This document shows, piece by piece, positions 25,749 to 34,579 of a stretch of DNA of 51,679 nt. The DNA comes from Anaerolineae bacterium (GTDB lineage Bacteria; Chloroflexota; Anaerolineae; J036; Brachytrichaceae). The stretch is taken from contig CANJQH010000019.1 of NCBI GenBank assembly GCA_947476335.1, forward strand, positions 1 through 51,679, in the 5' to 3' direction. The notes beneath the pieces are model-generated. The model had not been told where the DNA came from. It made no database searches and saw nothing but the letters and a program-made list of their open reading frames with translations. The translations under genes and the position numbers were made by a program. Each line of letters opens with the position of its first letter. Within the stretch, counting starts at the first letter, position 1.

Positions 25749-27218
25749 ATGTCCATCCTCTCTGCCTGGTTCGGTGGCGTGAGCTGGCTGCTTTTGCTGC
25801 TGATCTACTTTGTGGCGACGGCGCTGTATATCGTGAGTGAGCACAAGGCGCCGAAGTCGACGCTGGTGTGGCTGCTGTTGATGTGGCTGCTGCCTGGCAT
25901 CGGCGTGGTGGCGTATCTATTTTTCGGGCGCGACTGGCAGGCGTTCGGTGCAGAGCGACGCACGCGGCGCATGCTGCGGCGCACGCTGATTACGCCGGAG
26001 CAGTATCCCAACATGCAACAGCTGCAGATGCAGCAGGCGGCTTTCCTGCGCGACGATTCCGTGCTGAGTGAATCGACGCGTCGCACAGTCAAGCTTTTTC
26101 TGCGCAACTCGGCGGCGCTGCTTACGCTGCACAATCGCGTGGAAATTCTGCAGAATGCGCAGGAGAAATATCCGCGGCTGCTTGCAGACCTGCGCGTGGC
26201 GCAGCATTCGATCAGTATGCAGTACTACATCTGGGAATCAGACGAATTCACGCAGCAGGTGGCCGATATCTTGATCGAGCGCGCGCACACCGGCGTTCAG
26301 GTGCGCGTGTTGTACGACTGGCTCGGTTCGCTCGGTTCGCTCGAGCGTGGCTATGTGCGTCGTCTGCGTGAAGCGGGCGTGCGTTTCGAGCCGTACTTGT
26401 TTTCACAGAAGCTGCACGACATCGGTTATCGCAATCACAGAAAAATCGTCGTGATCGACGGCGACGTGGGCTACCTCGGCGGTATGAACATGAGCAACGA
26501 GCATCTCACCGGTGGTCGCCATTTCGCAGCGTGGCGCGACACCGCGTTTCGCGTACAGGGCGAAGCAGCAGCGGCACTGCAGATGATCTTTGCCGTCGGC
26601 TGGTTCAACACCACGCGCGAAATGCTGGTGGAGCCGCGCCTGTACGAAACCTCGCGGCCTGATTTGATTACGCCGATGCAGATTGTTTCTGGGGGACCGG
26701 ACTCGGAGTGGGGCGCGCTGCGGCAGATGTACTTTCGCCTGATTACGCAGGCGCAGCGGTGCATTTTGCTGCAGTCGCCCTTTTTTATTTTGGATGAAAG
26801 CCTATCCGAGGCATTGCGCACGGCCAGCCTCTCCGGCATTGATGTGCGCATCATGCTGCAGCCGCGTGGCGGCGTGTATCAGGTTCCGTACCGTGCCGGC
26901 CTGACGTTCTGTGATGAAGTGGCGCGGGCGGGCGCGCGCGTGTATTTTTATCAGGCCGGTTATTTTCATCCGAAGACGATCGTGATCGACGATGCGATCT
27001 GCAGTATTGGAACGGCCAATTTCGATACGCGCAGCACCAGCATCAACTACGAATCGAACGCGGTGTTTTACGACGGCGATCTGGCGCGGCGACTGGCGCA
27101 GGATTTTCACGCGGACATGGCGCACTGCGTCGAATTCAACTCGCAGCAATATCGGCGCCGGCCATGGCGCAGCCGTTTCGTCGACTCGGCGTATCGTTTG
27201 CTATCGCCGTTGTTGTGA
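25749..27218 (+). CDS. cls: Cardiolipin synthase (phospholipase D family)
   Basis: A 489-aa membrane enzyme joining two phosphatidylglycerol molecules into cardiolipin. Two N-terminal hydrophobic segments (about residues 1-30 and 36-58) are followed by two HKD motifs, HRKIVVIDGDVGYLGGMN from His230 and HPKTIVIDDAICSIGTANFDTRS from His407. Both have the H-x-K-x4-D pattern with the downstream G-x-x-N signature. Length and layout match bacterial Cls. The gene is monocistronic and lies between the defence-like operon and a hypA remnant. Confidence 0.95.
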   Translation: MSILSAWFGGVSWLLLLLIYFVATALYIVSEHKAPKSTLVWLLLMWLLPGIGVVAYLFFGRDWQAFGAERRTRRMLRRTLITPEQYPNMQQLQMQQAAFLRDDSVLSESTRRTVKLFLRNSAALLTLHNRVEILQNAQEKYPRLLADLRVAQHSISMQYYIWESDEFTQQVADILIERAHTGVQVRVLYDWLGSLGSLERGYVRRLREAGVRFEPYLFSQKLHDIGYRNHRKIVVIDGDVGYLGGMNMSNEHLTGGRHFAAWRDTAFRVQGEAAAALQMIFAVGWFNTTREMLVEPRLYETSRPDLITPMQIVSGGPDSEWGALRQMYFRLITQAQRCILLQSPFFILDESLSEALRTASLSGIDVRIMLQPRGGVYQVPYRAGLTFCDEVARAGARVYFYQAGYFHPKTIVIDDAICSIGTANFDTRSTSINYESNAVFYDGDLARRLAQDFHADMAHCVEFNSQQYRRRPWRSRFVDSAYRLLSPLL

Positions 27219-27284
27219 ATTTCTTGTGCTTTTGGGTAGTCACACCCACGGCCGATGTGCGTAAGCTCGTGCAAGCGAAAAGTC

Positions 27285-27514
27285 ATGCACGATCTTTCCA
27301 TCGCAGAAAATCTCGTTGAAGCTGTAAAAAAATACGGCGCGCCGCACCCATGTGTGTGCCGTCGTGTGGTTGCGGTTGCGGTTGCAGCTGCAAAATTTGC
27401 AGCCGCGAATCGGCACCCGTCGGTGTGTGGATCGGCGAATGCGCGTTGTGCGGTTCCATCGCCGTGCGCGTGACGCAGGGCTGTGAAGACGTTATCGTAA
27501 CTACTCAGGTCTAA
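27285..27514 (+). pseudogene. hypA: hypA remnant (hydrogenase nickel insertion protein)
   Basis: The reading frame starts MHDLSIAENLVEAVKKYG, an excellent match to the HypA N-terminus, where His2 binds nickel. After about 22 codons homology is lost. Shifting frame near 27350 gives a Cys-rich tail, CGCGCGCSCKICSRE, followed by WIGECALCGSIAVRVTQGCEDVIV, like the zinc finger and C-terminus of HypA. Most of the middle is missing. The shifted frame ends in TAA at 27512-27514, inside a MITE. Together with the hypF fragment at 11965 this suggests loss of [NiFe] hydrogenase maturation. Confidence 0.75.
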
Positions 27515-27608
27515 ATCAGTATTTCCCGCGAAACACACTATCCTCTCCCCCTTCGGGGGAGAGGATAGTGTGTTTCGCGTTGGGAAAATGGCTGGCCTGA
27601 GTAGGTAC
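27497..27608. mobile_element. MITE copy without visible target duplication
   Basis: A 112-bp element in forward orientation with left end GTAACTACTCAGG and right end GGCCTGAGTAGGTAC (one substitution). The central hairpin is CACTATCCTCTCCCCC / GGGGGAGAGGATAGTG. The flanks ACGTTATC and AGATTTTT do not match, so one side may have been rearranged after insertion. Confidence 0.93.
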
Positions 27609-27615
27609 AGATTTT

Positions 27616-29832
27616 TCATGCTGCCAGTACGCGTTCTGGAGTGAATGGAAGATTTCGCAGGCGCTTGCCGGTGAGGGCGAACACGGCGTTGCCGATGGCT
27701 GCAGCGACGGGTGCGATGGCCGGCTCCCCTGCGCCGCGGATCTTGTCGTCCGATTTCACCAGGATTGCGTTGACGATCGGCGCGTCCTTCAGGGTGAGCA
27801 GCGGGTAGCCGTCGAAGTTTGCCGCGGCGAAGCGGCCGTTTTCGATGTGAGCTTCTTCGATCAGCGTTGAGCCGACACCCCACATCACATTACCCTCGAC
27901 CTGTGCGCGTGCGCCGTCAGGGTTCACCACCAGCCCGCAGTCCATCGCTGCAGTGACGTGGTGCACGCGAATTTTTCCCTGTGCATCTACGGAAACTTCC
28001 GCCACCTGAGCGACGACGGTGTCGACGTCGGTGGCGCAGGCAATGCCACGCGCGCGCCCGCTTGGCGGGGCACTGCCCCAGTTTGAAGCCTCGGCGGCGG
28101 CGCGCAGGACAGCAGTCATGCGTCTGCCCCAGTCGTTATCGGGCAGATGGCGCAGGCGAAAAGTGAGCGGATCTGCGCCGGCTGTTGTCGCCAGTTCGTC
28201 GATGAAGCTTTCGAGTGCGAAGGCGTTCGGCAGTGCACCCAGGCCGCGCCATGGGCCGGTGCGCACCGGCAGCGAGCGGCGCCACGCAATCGTCGATACG
28301 TTCGGCACGTCGTAACGCAGCATTGCACCGCGCGTGGCGCCGAAGTCTGCGCCGAGGATGCCGCCTGCAATGGTCGTTGCCACTTTTGGCAGCAGGGCGA
28401 AAAGCACGTCGCCGCTGGCCTGGCGATGTTCGAAGGCGGCGATGCGCCCGTCTGCATCGAGGCGCGCGCGCAACACATGATGCGTCGGTGGGCGCACGTA
28501 GCCATAGCGCAATTCTTCGCTGCGGGTCCAGCCGACGTGCACGGGTGCGCCGGCGGCTTTGCTCAGCAGCGCGGCTTCGGCTGCTGCTTCTGTATCGCTC
28601 TTGCGGCCGAAGCCGCCACCGAGGTAGGTCGTGATCACCTCGACCTGTTCGGGTTTGAAGCCGATGGCATCGGCGACGCGGCGTCGCACGAGATCGGGCG
28701 ACTGTGTGCTGGCCCAGATTGTGGCCTTGTCTGCGCGCACGTCGGCGAGCGCCGCCTGCGGCTCCATCGGCGTTTGAATGGCCATGGGTGTGCGGTATTC
28801 CGCTGTGATCGATCCGTTCGTCTGTGCGTCGAGCACTGCGGCGGCGTCGCCGATGCGTTGAATTTGTGCGCCTGCATCCGGGCCGACGGTGACGAGTGCG
28901 TCGATGTCGGCCTGCTGCAGGGGCTTGCTTTCGTTCCATTGCGCCTGCATGGTGGAGACGGCGGTTTGTGCGGCTGCGCGCGTGCGGGCGACGGCGCCGA
29001 CGAATTCGCCGTCGCGCACGATGCGCACTACGCCGCTGATTTTTTCAGCCTCGGCGGAATCGACGCTTTTGAGCGTTGCGCCGAGGGTGGGTGGGCGCAG
29101 CACTGTGCCGTAGAGCATGCCCTCTGCGCGTGCGTCGTAGCCGTAAATGGCACGGCCGGTGACTTTGTCCGGGATGTCGATGCGCGATACCGGTGCGCCG
29201 ATAATTTTGAACTCCGAGGGCTTTTTTAGCGCGACCGATTCTTTGGGAACCTGCTGCATCCACTGGCGCTGTGTCGCTGCCAATGCTGCGAATTCGACGC
29301 GGCGGCCGCCATCGTTTTTCACCTGAATGCCGCGGCCGAAGACGACCAGCGATGCGACCGGTTGATTCAATTGCGTCGCTGCCTGCGCTTTCAGCATTTC
29401 GCGCAGTGTGGCGGCTGCCTGGCGCAGCGGTTCACTCATGCCGGACACCGAGCCGCTGCCCGATGTGCCAGTGCTGTCACGAAACCCTTGTTCTGTGCTC
29501 GCCTGTGTGACTTCGAGATCGGCGAGGCCGATTTCCAGTTCTTCGGCTGCGAATTGCGCGAGGGCAGTGTGTACGCCCTGGCCCATCTCGGCCTTGGTGA
29601 CGAATAAGCGAATGCGGCTGTCGGCGAGGATTTCAAACCATGCGCTCGGCTCTTTGGGCGCATTGCTCGGAATCGTGGCATTTTCCAGCATGCCGGCGAC
29701 TTTAATGCGCAACACCGGTAGGCCGAAGGCCACACCGAGCGCGACCGAGCCGGCAGCGGCGCCGGCGCCGATGAGGAAGCCGCGGCGTGTGATGCGCCAG
29801 CGCTTCGTGTTTTCAGTGTTGGATTTGCTCAT
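27616..29832 (-). CDS. Molybdenum hydroxylase large subunit (isoquinoline 1-oxidoreductase beta / aldehyde dehydrogenase type)
   Basis: A 738-aa molybdopterin-binding subunit of the xanthine oxidase family. The N-terminus has a twin-arginine signal (ITRRGFLIGAGAAAG), so the folded enzyme is probably exported. Family segments include AEMGQGVHTALAQFAAEELE, TYLGGGFGRKSDTEAAAEA, GPWRGLGALPNAFALESF, and near the C-terminus GAGEPAIAPVAAAIGNA, which contains the probable catalytic Glu. It overlaps its iron-sulfur partner by 4 bp (ATGA); ATG 29832 is chosen for that overlap and the Tat motif. No FAD subunit or cytochrome partner is adjacent. The arrangement matches IorAB-like enzymes; the substrate is unknown (N-heterocycle or aldehyde). 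Confidence 0.9.
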   Translation of the reverse strand: MSKSNTENTKRWRITRRGFLIGAGAAAGSVALGVAFGLPVLRIKVAGMLENATIPSNAPKEPSAWFEILADSRIRLFVTKAEMGQGVHTALAQFAAEELEIGLADLEVTQASTEQGFRDSTGTSGSGSVSGMSEPLRQAAATLREMLKAQAATQLNQPVASLVVFGRGIQVKNDGGRRVEFAALAATQRQWMQQVPKESVALKKPSEFKIIGAPVSRIDIPDKVTGRAIYGYDARAEGMLYGTVLRPPTLGATLKSVDSAEAEKISGVVRIVRDGEFVGAVARTRAAAQTAVSTMQAQWNESKPLQQADIDALVTVGPDAGAQIQRIGDAAAVLDAQTNGSITAEYRTPMAIQTPMEPQAALADVRADKATIWASTQSPDLVRRRVADAIGFKPEQVEVITTYLGGGFGRKSDTEAAAEAALLSKAAGAPVHVGWTRSEELRYGYVRPPTHHVLRARLDADGRIAAFEHRQASGDVLFALLPKVATTIAGGILGADFGATRGAMLRYDVPNVSTIAWRRSLPVRTGPWRGLGALPNAFALESFIDELATTAGADPLTFRLRHLPDNDWGRRMTAVLRAAAEASNWGSAPPSGRARGIACATDVDTVVAQVAEVSVDAQGKIRVHHVTAAMDCGLVVNPDGARAQVEGNVMWGVGSTLIEEAHIENGRFAAANFDGYPLLTLKDAPIVNAILVKSDDKIRGAGEPAIAPVAAAIGNAVFALTGKRLRNLPFTPERVLAA

Positions 29833-30302
29833 GATTGCACCTCGTTCGCAGCCGACGTGCGTGCCGCCGCGGCGACGGCGATGCGGATGCGGTGATAGCA
29901 GCCGCAGCGGCAGTAATTGTTGCTCATCGCCTCGGAGATGTCGTCTCCGCTGGGCGAGGCGTTCGACGCGAGAAAAGCGGCGGCGGTCATGATCTGCCCG
30001 CTCATGCACCAGCCGCACTGCGGAACCTGTGCATCGATGAAGGCCTGCTGCACCGGATGCAGTCGTTCGCCGTCGGCCAGCCCTTCGATCGTGGTGATCG
30101 ATTTTTCGGCCAGCGTGGAAATCGGCGTGATGCAGCTGCGTGTGGCGACGCCGTCGACCATGACGGTGCATGCGCCGCAGATCCCTGCGCCGCAGCCGAA
30201 TTTCGTGCCGGTCATTTCGAGGTCCTCTCGCAACACGTGTAGCAGCAGCCTGCTTTCGGGGGCGGATACGGTGCGCTTAACGCCGTTGATGGTTAATTCC
30301 AT
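29829..30302 (-). CDS. Molybdenum hydroxylase [2Fe-2S] subunit
   Basis: A 157-aa protein with two [2Fe-2S] sites. The plant-ferredoxin-type cluster uses Cys37, Cys42, Cys45 and Cys57 (CGAGICGACTVMVDG), and the second cluster uses Cys96, Cys99, Cys131 and Cys133 (CGWCMSGQIM and YCRCG). It passes electrons from the molybdenum subunit encoded directly downstream in a 4-bp overlap. Without its own signal it probably rides with the Tat-tagged large subunit, as known for related pairs. The ATG at 30302 matches the family start MELTINGVKRTV. Confidence 0.94.
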   Translation of the reverse strand: MELTINGVKRTVSAPESRLLLHVLREDLEMTGTKFGCGAGICGACTVMVDGVATRSCITPISTLAEKSITTIEGLADGERLHPVQQAFIDAQVPQCGWCMSGQIMTAAAFLASNASPSGDDISEAMSNNYCRCGCYHRIRIAVAAAARTSAANEVQS

Positions 30303-30444
30303 GGGTATGAATTAAATGCGGTGAGATGAGGGGAGAGTAAGAGAATGTGGAGGGGGCGGGAGAACGCAGAGGTTTCCTGCAGAGACGCAGAGTTGCGGAG
30401 ACGCGGGCTTTTTGGGGAATCACGAACGTACACTACACACACAC

Positions 30445-32721
30445 ATGACGACGAATGCATCTGCGACCTATCGCATCGCCGGGATGGACTGCGCCGAGTG
30501 CGCGCGCGCGATCGAGAACGGCGTGGCGCGGCTCGACGGAGTGCGTGAGTGCCGCATCAACTTCGGCGCGGCACTGCTGCAGGTGCAGGGCACGGCGTCG
30601 CGCAGTGCGGTCGAACGGCGCGTGCACGAACTGGGGTATGCCGTCGTCGATGAGACGGCACAGCCTGCAGCGCCGTCAAGCTCACTGCGCAGCGCATGGG
30701 CAGCGCGATTGTCCGAACGCGGTGTGAGCGGATTTGTACGTTTTCTGCTGGCGCGCAGCGAGACGACGTGGGCGGCGCTGGGTGCGCTGCTGATCGTCCC
30801 CGGCGTGTTGTTCGGTGAACTGTGGCCGCTCGTAAGCGGTCGGTTTATCACATCACCTCTGTTGGATGTGTTGTCGATCGCTGCGCTTATTGCGGCTGGC
30901 TGGCCGATTGTGCGCAGCGCCTGGCGCACGCTGCGCATCAATCGCACTGTGAACATCAACGGCCTGATGACGATCGCCGCAGCTGGTGCGATGGTGATCG
31001 GCGCATACACCGAAGCTGGGCTGGTGATGGTGTTGTTTGCGATCGGGGAAGCGCTGGAAGCGTTCACGATGGATCGCGCGCGCGTGGCCCTGCGCGAGCT
31101 GATGCAGTTTGCGCCGGCGCAGGCGACTGTGCTGCGCGCGTGCGTCGATTGCCGCGAGCACATCGGTCAGGGTGGCTACACCGGCGGTCCGTGCCCGTTC
31201 TGTGGCGTGCACGAGGTGACGCTGCCGGTGAATGAAGTGCTAGTCGGTGAGGTGGTGCTGGTGAAGACTGGGGAGCGCATTCCGGTGGATGGCGTAGTGT
31301 GCAGCGGCGGCGGCTTCGTTGATCAGGCGCCGATCACAGGAGAAAGTGCGCCGATTGAAAAAAGCGTGGCTGCGGAAGTATTCGCCGGCACGGTGAATCT
31401 TGATGGTGTGCTGGAGCTCACAGTGACGAGGCGCGCTGCAGATACGCTGTTGCAGCGCATCGTGCGACTGGTTGAAGAGTCCCAGGCGCGCAAGGCGCCG
31501 AGCGAGCGCTTTGTCGATCGCTTTGCGCGCATGTATACGCCGGCGGTGACGATCGGTGCTGTGCTGGTGGCGCTGCTTCCGCCGCTGCTGTTTGGTGCGC
31601 CATTTTTGGGTGAGCAGGGCTGGCTGTATCGCGCGCTTGAACTGCTTGTGGTGGCGTGTCCGTGTGCGCTGGTGGTGGCCACTCCGGCGTCGGTGGTAAG
31701 TGCGATTGCTGCAGCTGCGCGGCAGGGTGTGTTGGTGAAGGGCGGTGCGGCGATCGAAGCGCTCAGTCGTGTGCGCGCGATTGCCTTCGACAAGACCGGC
31801 ACGCTGACGCGTGGTGAACCGCGCGTGGCGCTGCTGCGCGGTGTGGTATGCGCACATATTCTGGATGCCCGCTGCGTCGCCTGCGATGATGTGCTGGCGC
31901 TGGCCTGTGCGCTTGAACGGCGTAGCAGTCATCCACTTGCGCGTGCTGTCGTTGCAGCGGCGCATGAGCGTGGGCTGGATCGAATGTATGAAGCGGCGGA
32001 GGATGTGCAGACGGTGCCTGGCCGTGGTGTGCGCGGCATGGTTGGCGGCCGGCATGTCATTGTCGGATCACCGGCTTTCGTCGGCAGTGAGGATGTGCGC
32101 GCTGATGTGGGTGAGAGCGTGATCGAGGTGGTGGTGGAAGGCCGGCGGATTGGGCGGATGGAAATGGTGGAGGCGCTGCGGCCGGAAGCGGCGAACGCGT
32201 TGGCGGCGCTGCGCGGCTGTGGCGTCGTCGAGACGATGATGCTGACGGGTGACATGTCCACAGCGGCTGAGCGCATCGGACGTGCGGCCGGCGTGGATGT
32301 CATCTACGCCGAACTGTTGCCGGAGCAGAAGGAAGTTCGCGTGCGTGAGTTGGTGGAGCGATATGGAGCGGTGGCGATGGTGGGCGACGGCGTCAACGAT
32401 GCGCCGGCGCTGGCTGCGGCGACGGTTGGCATTGCAATGGGTGCGGGCAGTGCGCAGGCGATGGAAACCGCGGATGTGACGTTGATGGGCAACGACCTGA
32501 CGAAGCTGCCGTTCGTACTGCGTCTGTCACGCGCAGCGATGCGCACCGTGCGCGTCGGCATCGGCTTTGCTATTGCGGTGAAGGTCGTTGTGCTGTTGCT
32601 GGTGCTGAGCGGCCTGGGCAGCTTATGGATGGCGGTGGCAGCCGATGTTGGTGCTGCGCTGGCGGTGACGCTGGCGGGAATGCAGTTGCTGCGTGTTGCG
32701 CCGAAAGCGGCCGGCGTCTAG
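30445..32721 (+). CDS. P1B-type heavy-metal-transporting ATPase
   Basis: A 758-aa metal pump. An N-terminal HMA domain has GMDCAEC (Cys16, Cys19). The membrane CPC motif is at 405-407, the actuator TGES lies before it, the phosphorylated Asp449 is in DKTGT, followed by SSHPLA and GDGVNDAP. CPC with MDCAEC fits the Zn/Cd/Pb group better than copper pumps. An unusual insert at the start of the actuator domain contains CVDC (233-236) and CPFC (250-253), a zinc-ribbon-like quartet, and the nucleotide-binding domain has extra cysteines (CAHILDARCVAC). The ATG at 30445 is chosen because the HMA domain follows. No regulator of the ArsR or MerR type is adjacent. Confidence 0.92.
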   Translation: MTTNASATYRIAGMDCAECARAIENGVARLDGVRECRINFGAALLQVQGTASRSAVERRVHELGYAVVDETAQPAAPSSSLRSAWAARLSERGVSGFVRFLLARSETTWAALGALLIVPGVLFGELWPLVSGRFITSPLLDVLSIAALIAAGWPIVRSAWRTLRINRTVNINGLMTIAAAGAMVIGAYTEAGLVMVLFAIGEALEAFTMDRARVALRELMQFAPAQATVLRACVDCREHIGQGGYTGGPCPFCGVHEVTLPVNEVLVGEVVLVKTGERIPVDGVVCSGGGFVDQAPITGESAPIEKSVAAEVFAGTVNLDGVLELTVTRRAADTLLQRIVRLVEESQARKAPSERFVDRFARMYTPAVTIGAVLVALLPPLLFGAPFLGEQGWLYRALELLVVACPCALVVATPASVVSAIAAAARQGVLVKGGAAIEALSRVRAIAFDKTGTLTRGEPRVALLRGVVCAHILDARCVACDDVLALACALERRSSHPLARAVVAAAHERGLDRMYEAAEDVQTVPGRGVRGMVGGRHVIVGSPAFVGSEDVRADVGESVIEVVVEGRRIGRMEMVEALRPEAANALAALRGCGVVETMMLTGDMSTAAERIGRAAGVDVIYAELLPEQKEVRVRELVERYGAVAMVGDGVNDAPALAAATVGIAMGAGSAQAMETADVTLMGNDLTKLPFVLRLSRAAMRTVRVGIGFAIAVKVVVLLLVLSGLGSLWMAVAADVGAALAVTLAGMQLLRVAPKAAGV

Positions 32722-32733
32722 TATGTCGGAATC

Positions 32734-33447
32734 ATGATCAAACCTGATTGGAAGGAATGGATGCAGCAGCCGTTGGTGTGGAGTGAGCGCATGCGCTCGC
32801 GTGCGTTGGTATGGACGCCGGATGCGCACTGGTTCATCAACGATCCGCTCGGTCCGCTGCCGCATTCGCACGACGACGCTTCAGAAATTATCTACATCGC
32901 CGCTGGACATATGGACATCCAGGTTGGCGCATCGAAGCAGCGCGTCGGCCCGGGCGACCTGCTGTTTATGCCGCCGGATCGTTATCACAACTACTGGCTG
33001 GTGGGTGATGAAACGGTGTGCCTGTATGTGCTGGTGGTGCCGAATCACAAGCAGGCGCGCTGGCGTTACAAAGACTTCAAGCCGGGTGCGTTTGAGGGCA
33101 ACGCGCCGATGAAGAACGCATTTGCTGAGGATGCGACTGAGTCGATGCCGTCGGACGAGCGCATTGCGACGAATGTGCGTGTACTGGCACCGGGAGCGGA
33201 GACCGAAGTCATGTTCGAGCAGATGAAAGAAAAAATGATTTATGTGCTTGAGGGTGAGATGCAGGTCGAGATTGCGCACATGAGCGGCACGCTGCAGGCG
33301 AATGATTATCAGCACGTGCCTGCGCAGCATGGGCACAAGATTCGCAACAGCGGCGCCGCGCCGCTGCGCTACTTTGAATTTATCTGCTTCGATCCGACGG
33401 CGCCGGCGATCATCCGGCCGGAGGATACGCATTTGGTGAAGGAATAG
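32734..33447 (+). CDS. Bicupin protein
   Basis: A 237-aa protein with two cupin barrels. The first has LPHSHDDASEIIYIAAGHMDIQVG and DLLFMPPDRYHNYW (metal-type His residues). The second has EKMIYVLEGEMQVEI and YQHVPAQHGHKIRN. It starts 12 bp after the P-type ATPase stop and so is probably co-transcribed. Its 3' end overlaps the convergent EamA transporter gene by 38 bp. Cupin pairs include dioxygenases, isomerases and sensor-like proteins; I cannot choose between them. Confidence 0.82.
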   Translation: MIKPDWKEWMQQPLVWSERMRSRALVWTPDAHWFINDPLGPLPHSHDDASEIIYIAAGHMDIQVGASKQRVGPGDLLFMPPDRYHNYWLVGDETVCLYVLVVPNHKQARWRYKDFKPGAFEGNAPMKNAFAEDATESMPSDERIATNVRVLAPGAETEVMFEQMKEKMIYVLEGEMQVEIAHMSGTLQANDYQHVPAQHGHKIRNSGAAPLRYFEFICFDPTAPAIIRPEDTHLVKE

Positions 33448-34366
33448 GGACTGTGCGCTGCGGTCGTTCAAACTGTACGATGATCACGGCAAGTAGAACG
33501 ACTGCGCTGCCGATCAGTTGCATCGGCGTCAGGCGTTCATTCAGAAAAATGTACGCTTCGATCGCCGTCATCGCCGGCTCGAGCGTCGCCAGCAGATTGG
33601 CGATGCTCGCCGGCAGGTAGTTCATCGATGTGTTGTAAAGACCGAACCCCATCAGGGTTGGCCCGAGCGAAAGCACGATCAAGACGATCCAGCCGTTGGT
33701 GGGCAGCGTCGGCAGCAGCGCTGGCAGCGAGCCGGCTGTGCCTGACAGGCTGGGGAAAAGATTGAATGCCAGCAAAAAAAGTGAGCCGAAGGCGAACGAA
33801 TACAGCATCGATGTCCACGAGTTGATGTTACGCCGTGCGGCCTCTTTTCCGAACAGCGTATAGCCTGCAAACAGCACACCGGACAGAAGTCCAGTCGACA
33901 GGCCGAGTGTATTCAGCTGCCACATTTCCGGGCGATAGGCATTTGAAACCAGCACACATCCGGTGATGCTGAGCATGATGGCGAGCAGCTTGTGGATGCC
34001 GAGGCTTTCGCGGAAGAGCCAGAGTGCGAGGAGTGCGGTGTAGCCGGCCGAGCTGTATGCCAGCACTGTAGCAACGGATGCGCCGTTTGATTTGACGGAT
34101 AGCGCCCACGCGGAATTGAATATCGCCAGTTCCAGCCCGTATACAGCGTAGAAGACGATCTGTGATCGATCAATGCGCAGCAGAGAGCGTCGAATAAAAA
34201 ACAGTGCGAGAAAAAGTGCTGTGCATACCAGCAGGTTGCGCCAGAACGCCAGCAGCAGCGCCGGCATTTTGTAATCGGAAACCAGGTAACCGATGAAAAC
34301 TGCGGTCGTGGACCAGACGGTGATTCCGATCAGGGCGATGACGTAGCCCTTGGCAAGACGTGACAT
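33410..34366 (-). CDS. EamA-family (DMT) transporter
   Basis: A 318-aa membrane protein with about ten hydrophobic helices in two EamA repeats. It starts MSRLAKGYVIALIGITVWSTTAVFIGYLV and includes SNGASVATVLAYSSAGYTALLALW and, in the second half, FGLYNTSMNYLPASIANLLATLEPAMTAIEAYIFLNE. ATG 34366 is chosen because upstream in-frame codons lie in simple-repeat sequence and are not hydrophobic. The substrate is unknown. It is more divergent from RarD than the protein at 8323-9216. Confidence 0.88.
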   Translation of the reverse strand: MSRLAKGYVIALIGITVWSTTAVFIGYLVSDYKMPALLLAFWRNLLVCTALFLALFFIRRSLLRIDRSQIVFYAVYGLELAIFNSAWALSVKSNGASVATVLAYSSAGYTALLALWLFRESLGIHKLLAIMLSITGCVLVSNAYRPEMWQLNTLGLSTGLLSGVLFAGYTLFGKEAARRNINSWTSMLYSFAFGSLFLLAFNLFPSLSGTAGSLPALLPTLPTNGWIVLIVLSLGPTLMGFGLYNTSMNYLPASIANLLATLEPAMTAIEAYIFLNERLTPMQLIGSAVVLLAVIIVQFERPQRTVPIPSPNAYPPAG

Positions 34367-34579
34367 AGTTAAGAAGCTCCGAGTTCCGAGCATCAACGGC
34401 AGCGGCAATGCGCATGCCGCCGTCGCTGGTCTGCCGGCTGCATGCGCCGTTGTGTTTTGTGCACGACGTCGGCGTTGTCGATGTCGATCTTGCACGCGAA
34501 GAACGCGAAGGCACGAAGGAATATCTCAAGGATTCCTTCGCGCCTGCACCTGCGAGGGTTTTACTCTGACTCTCTGTAG
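34367..34579. repeat. Intergenic simple-repeat sequence
   Basis: The gap between the EamA transporter and the dehydratase holds CTCCGAGTTCCGAG (heptamer type), GCGAAGAACGCGAAGG, and a possible hairpin GAAGGAAT..ATTCCTTC near 34513-34542, then ACTCTGACTCTCTG. No gene is seen. The hairpin could terminate transcription of the dehydratase. Confidence 0.45.

Noticed and set aside
29829-30171. Long N-terminal extension of the molybdenum subunit
   Set aside because: The extension is an out-of-frame reading of the iron-sulfur subunit; the Tat signal marks the start at 29832.
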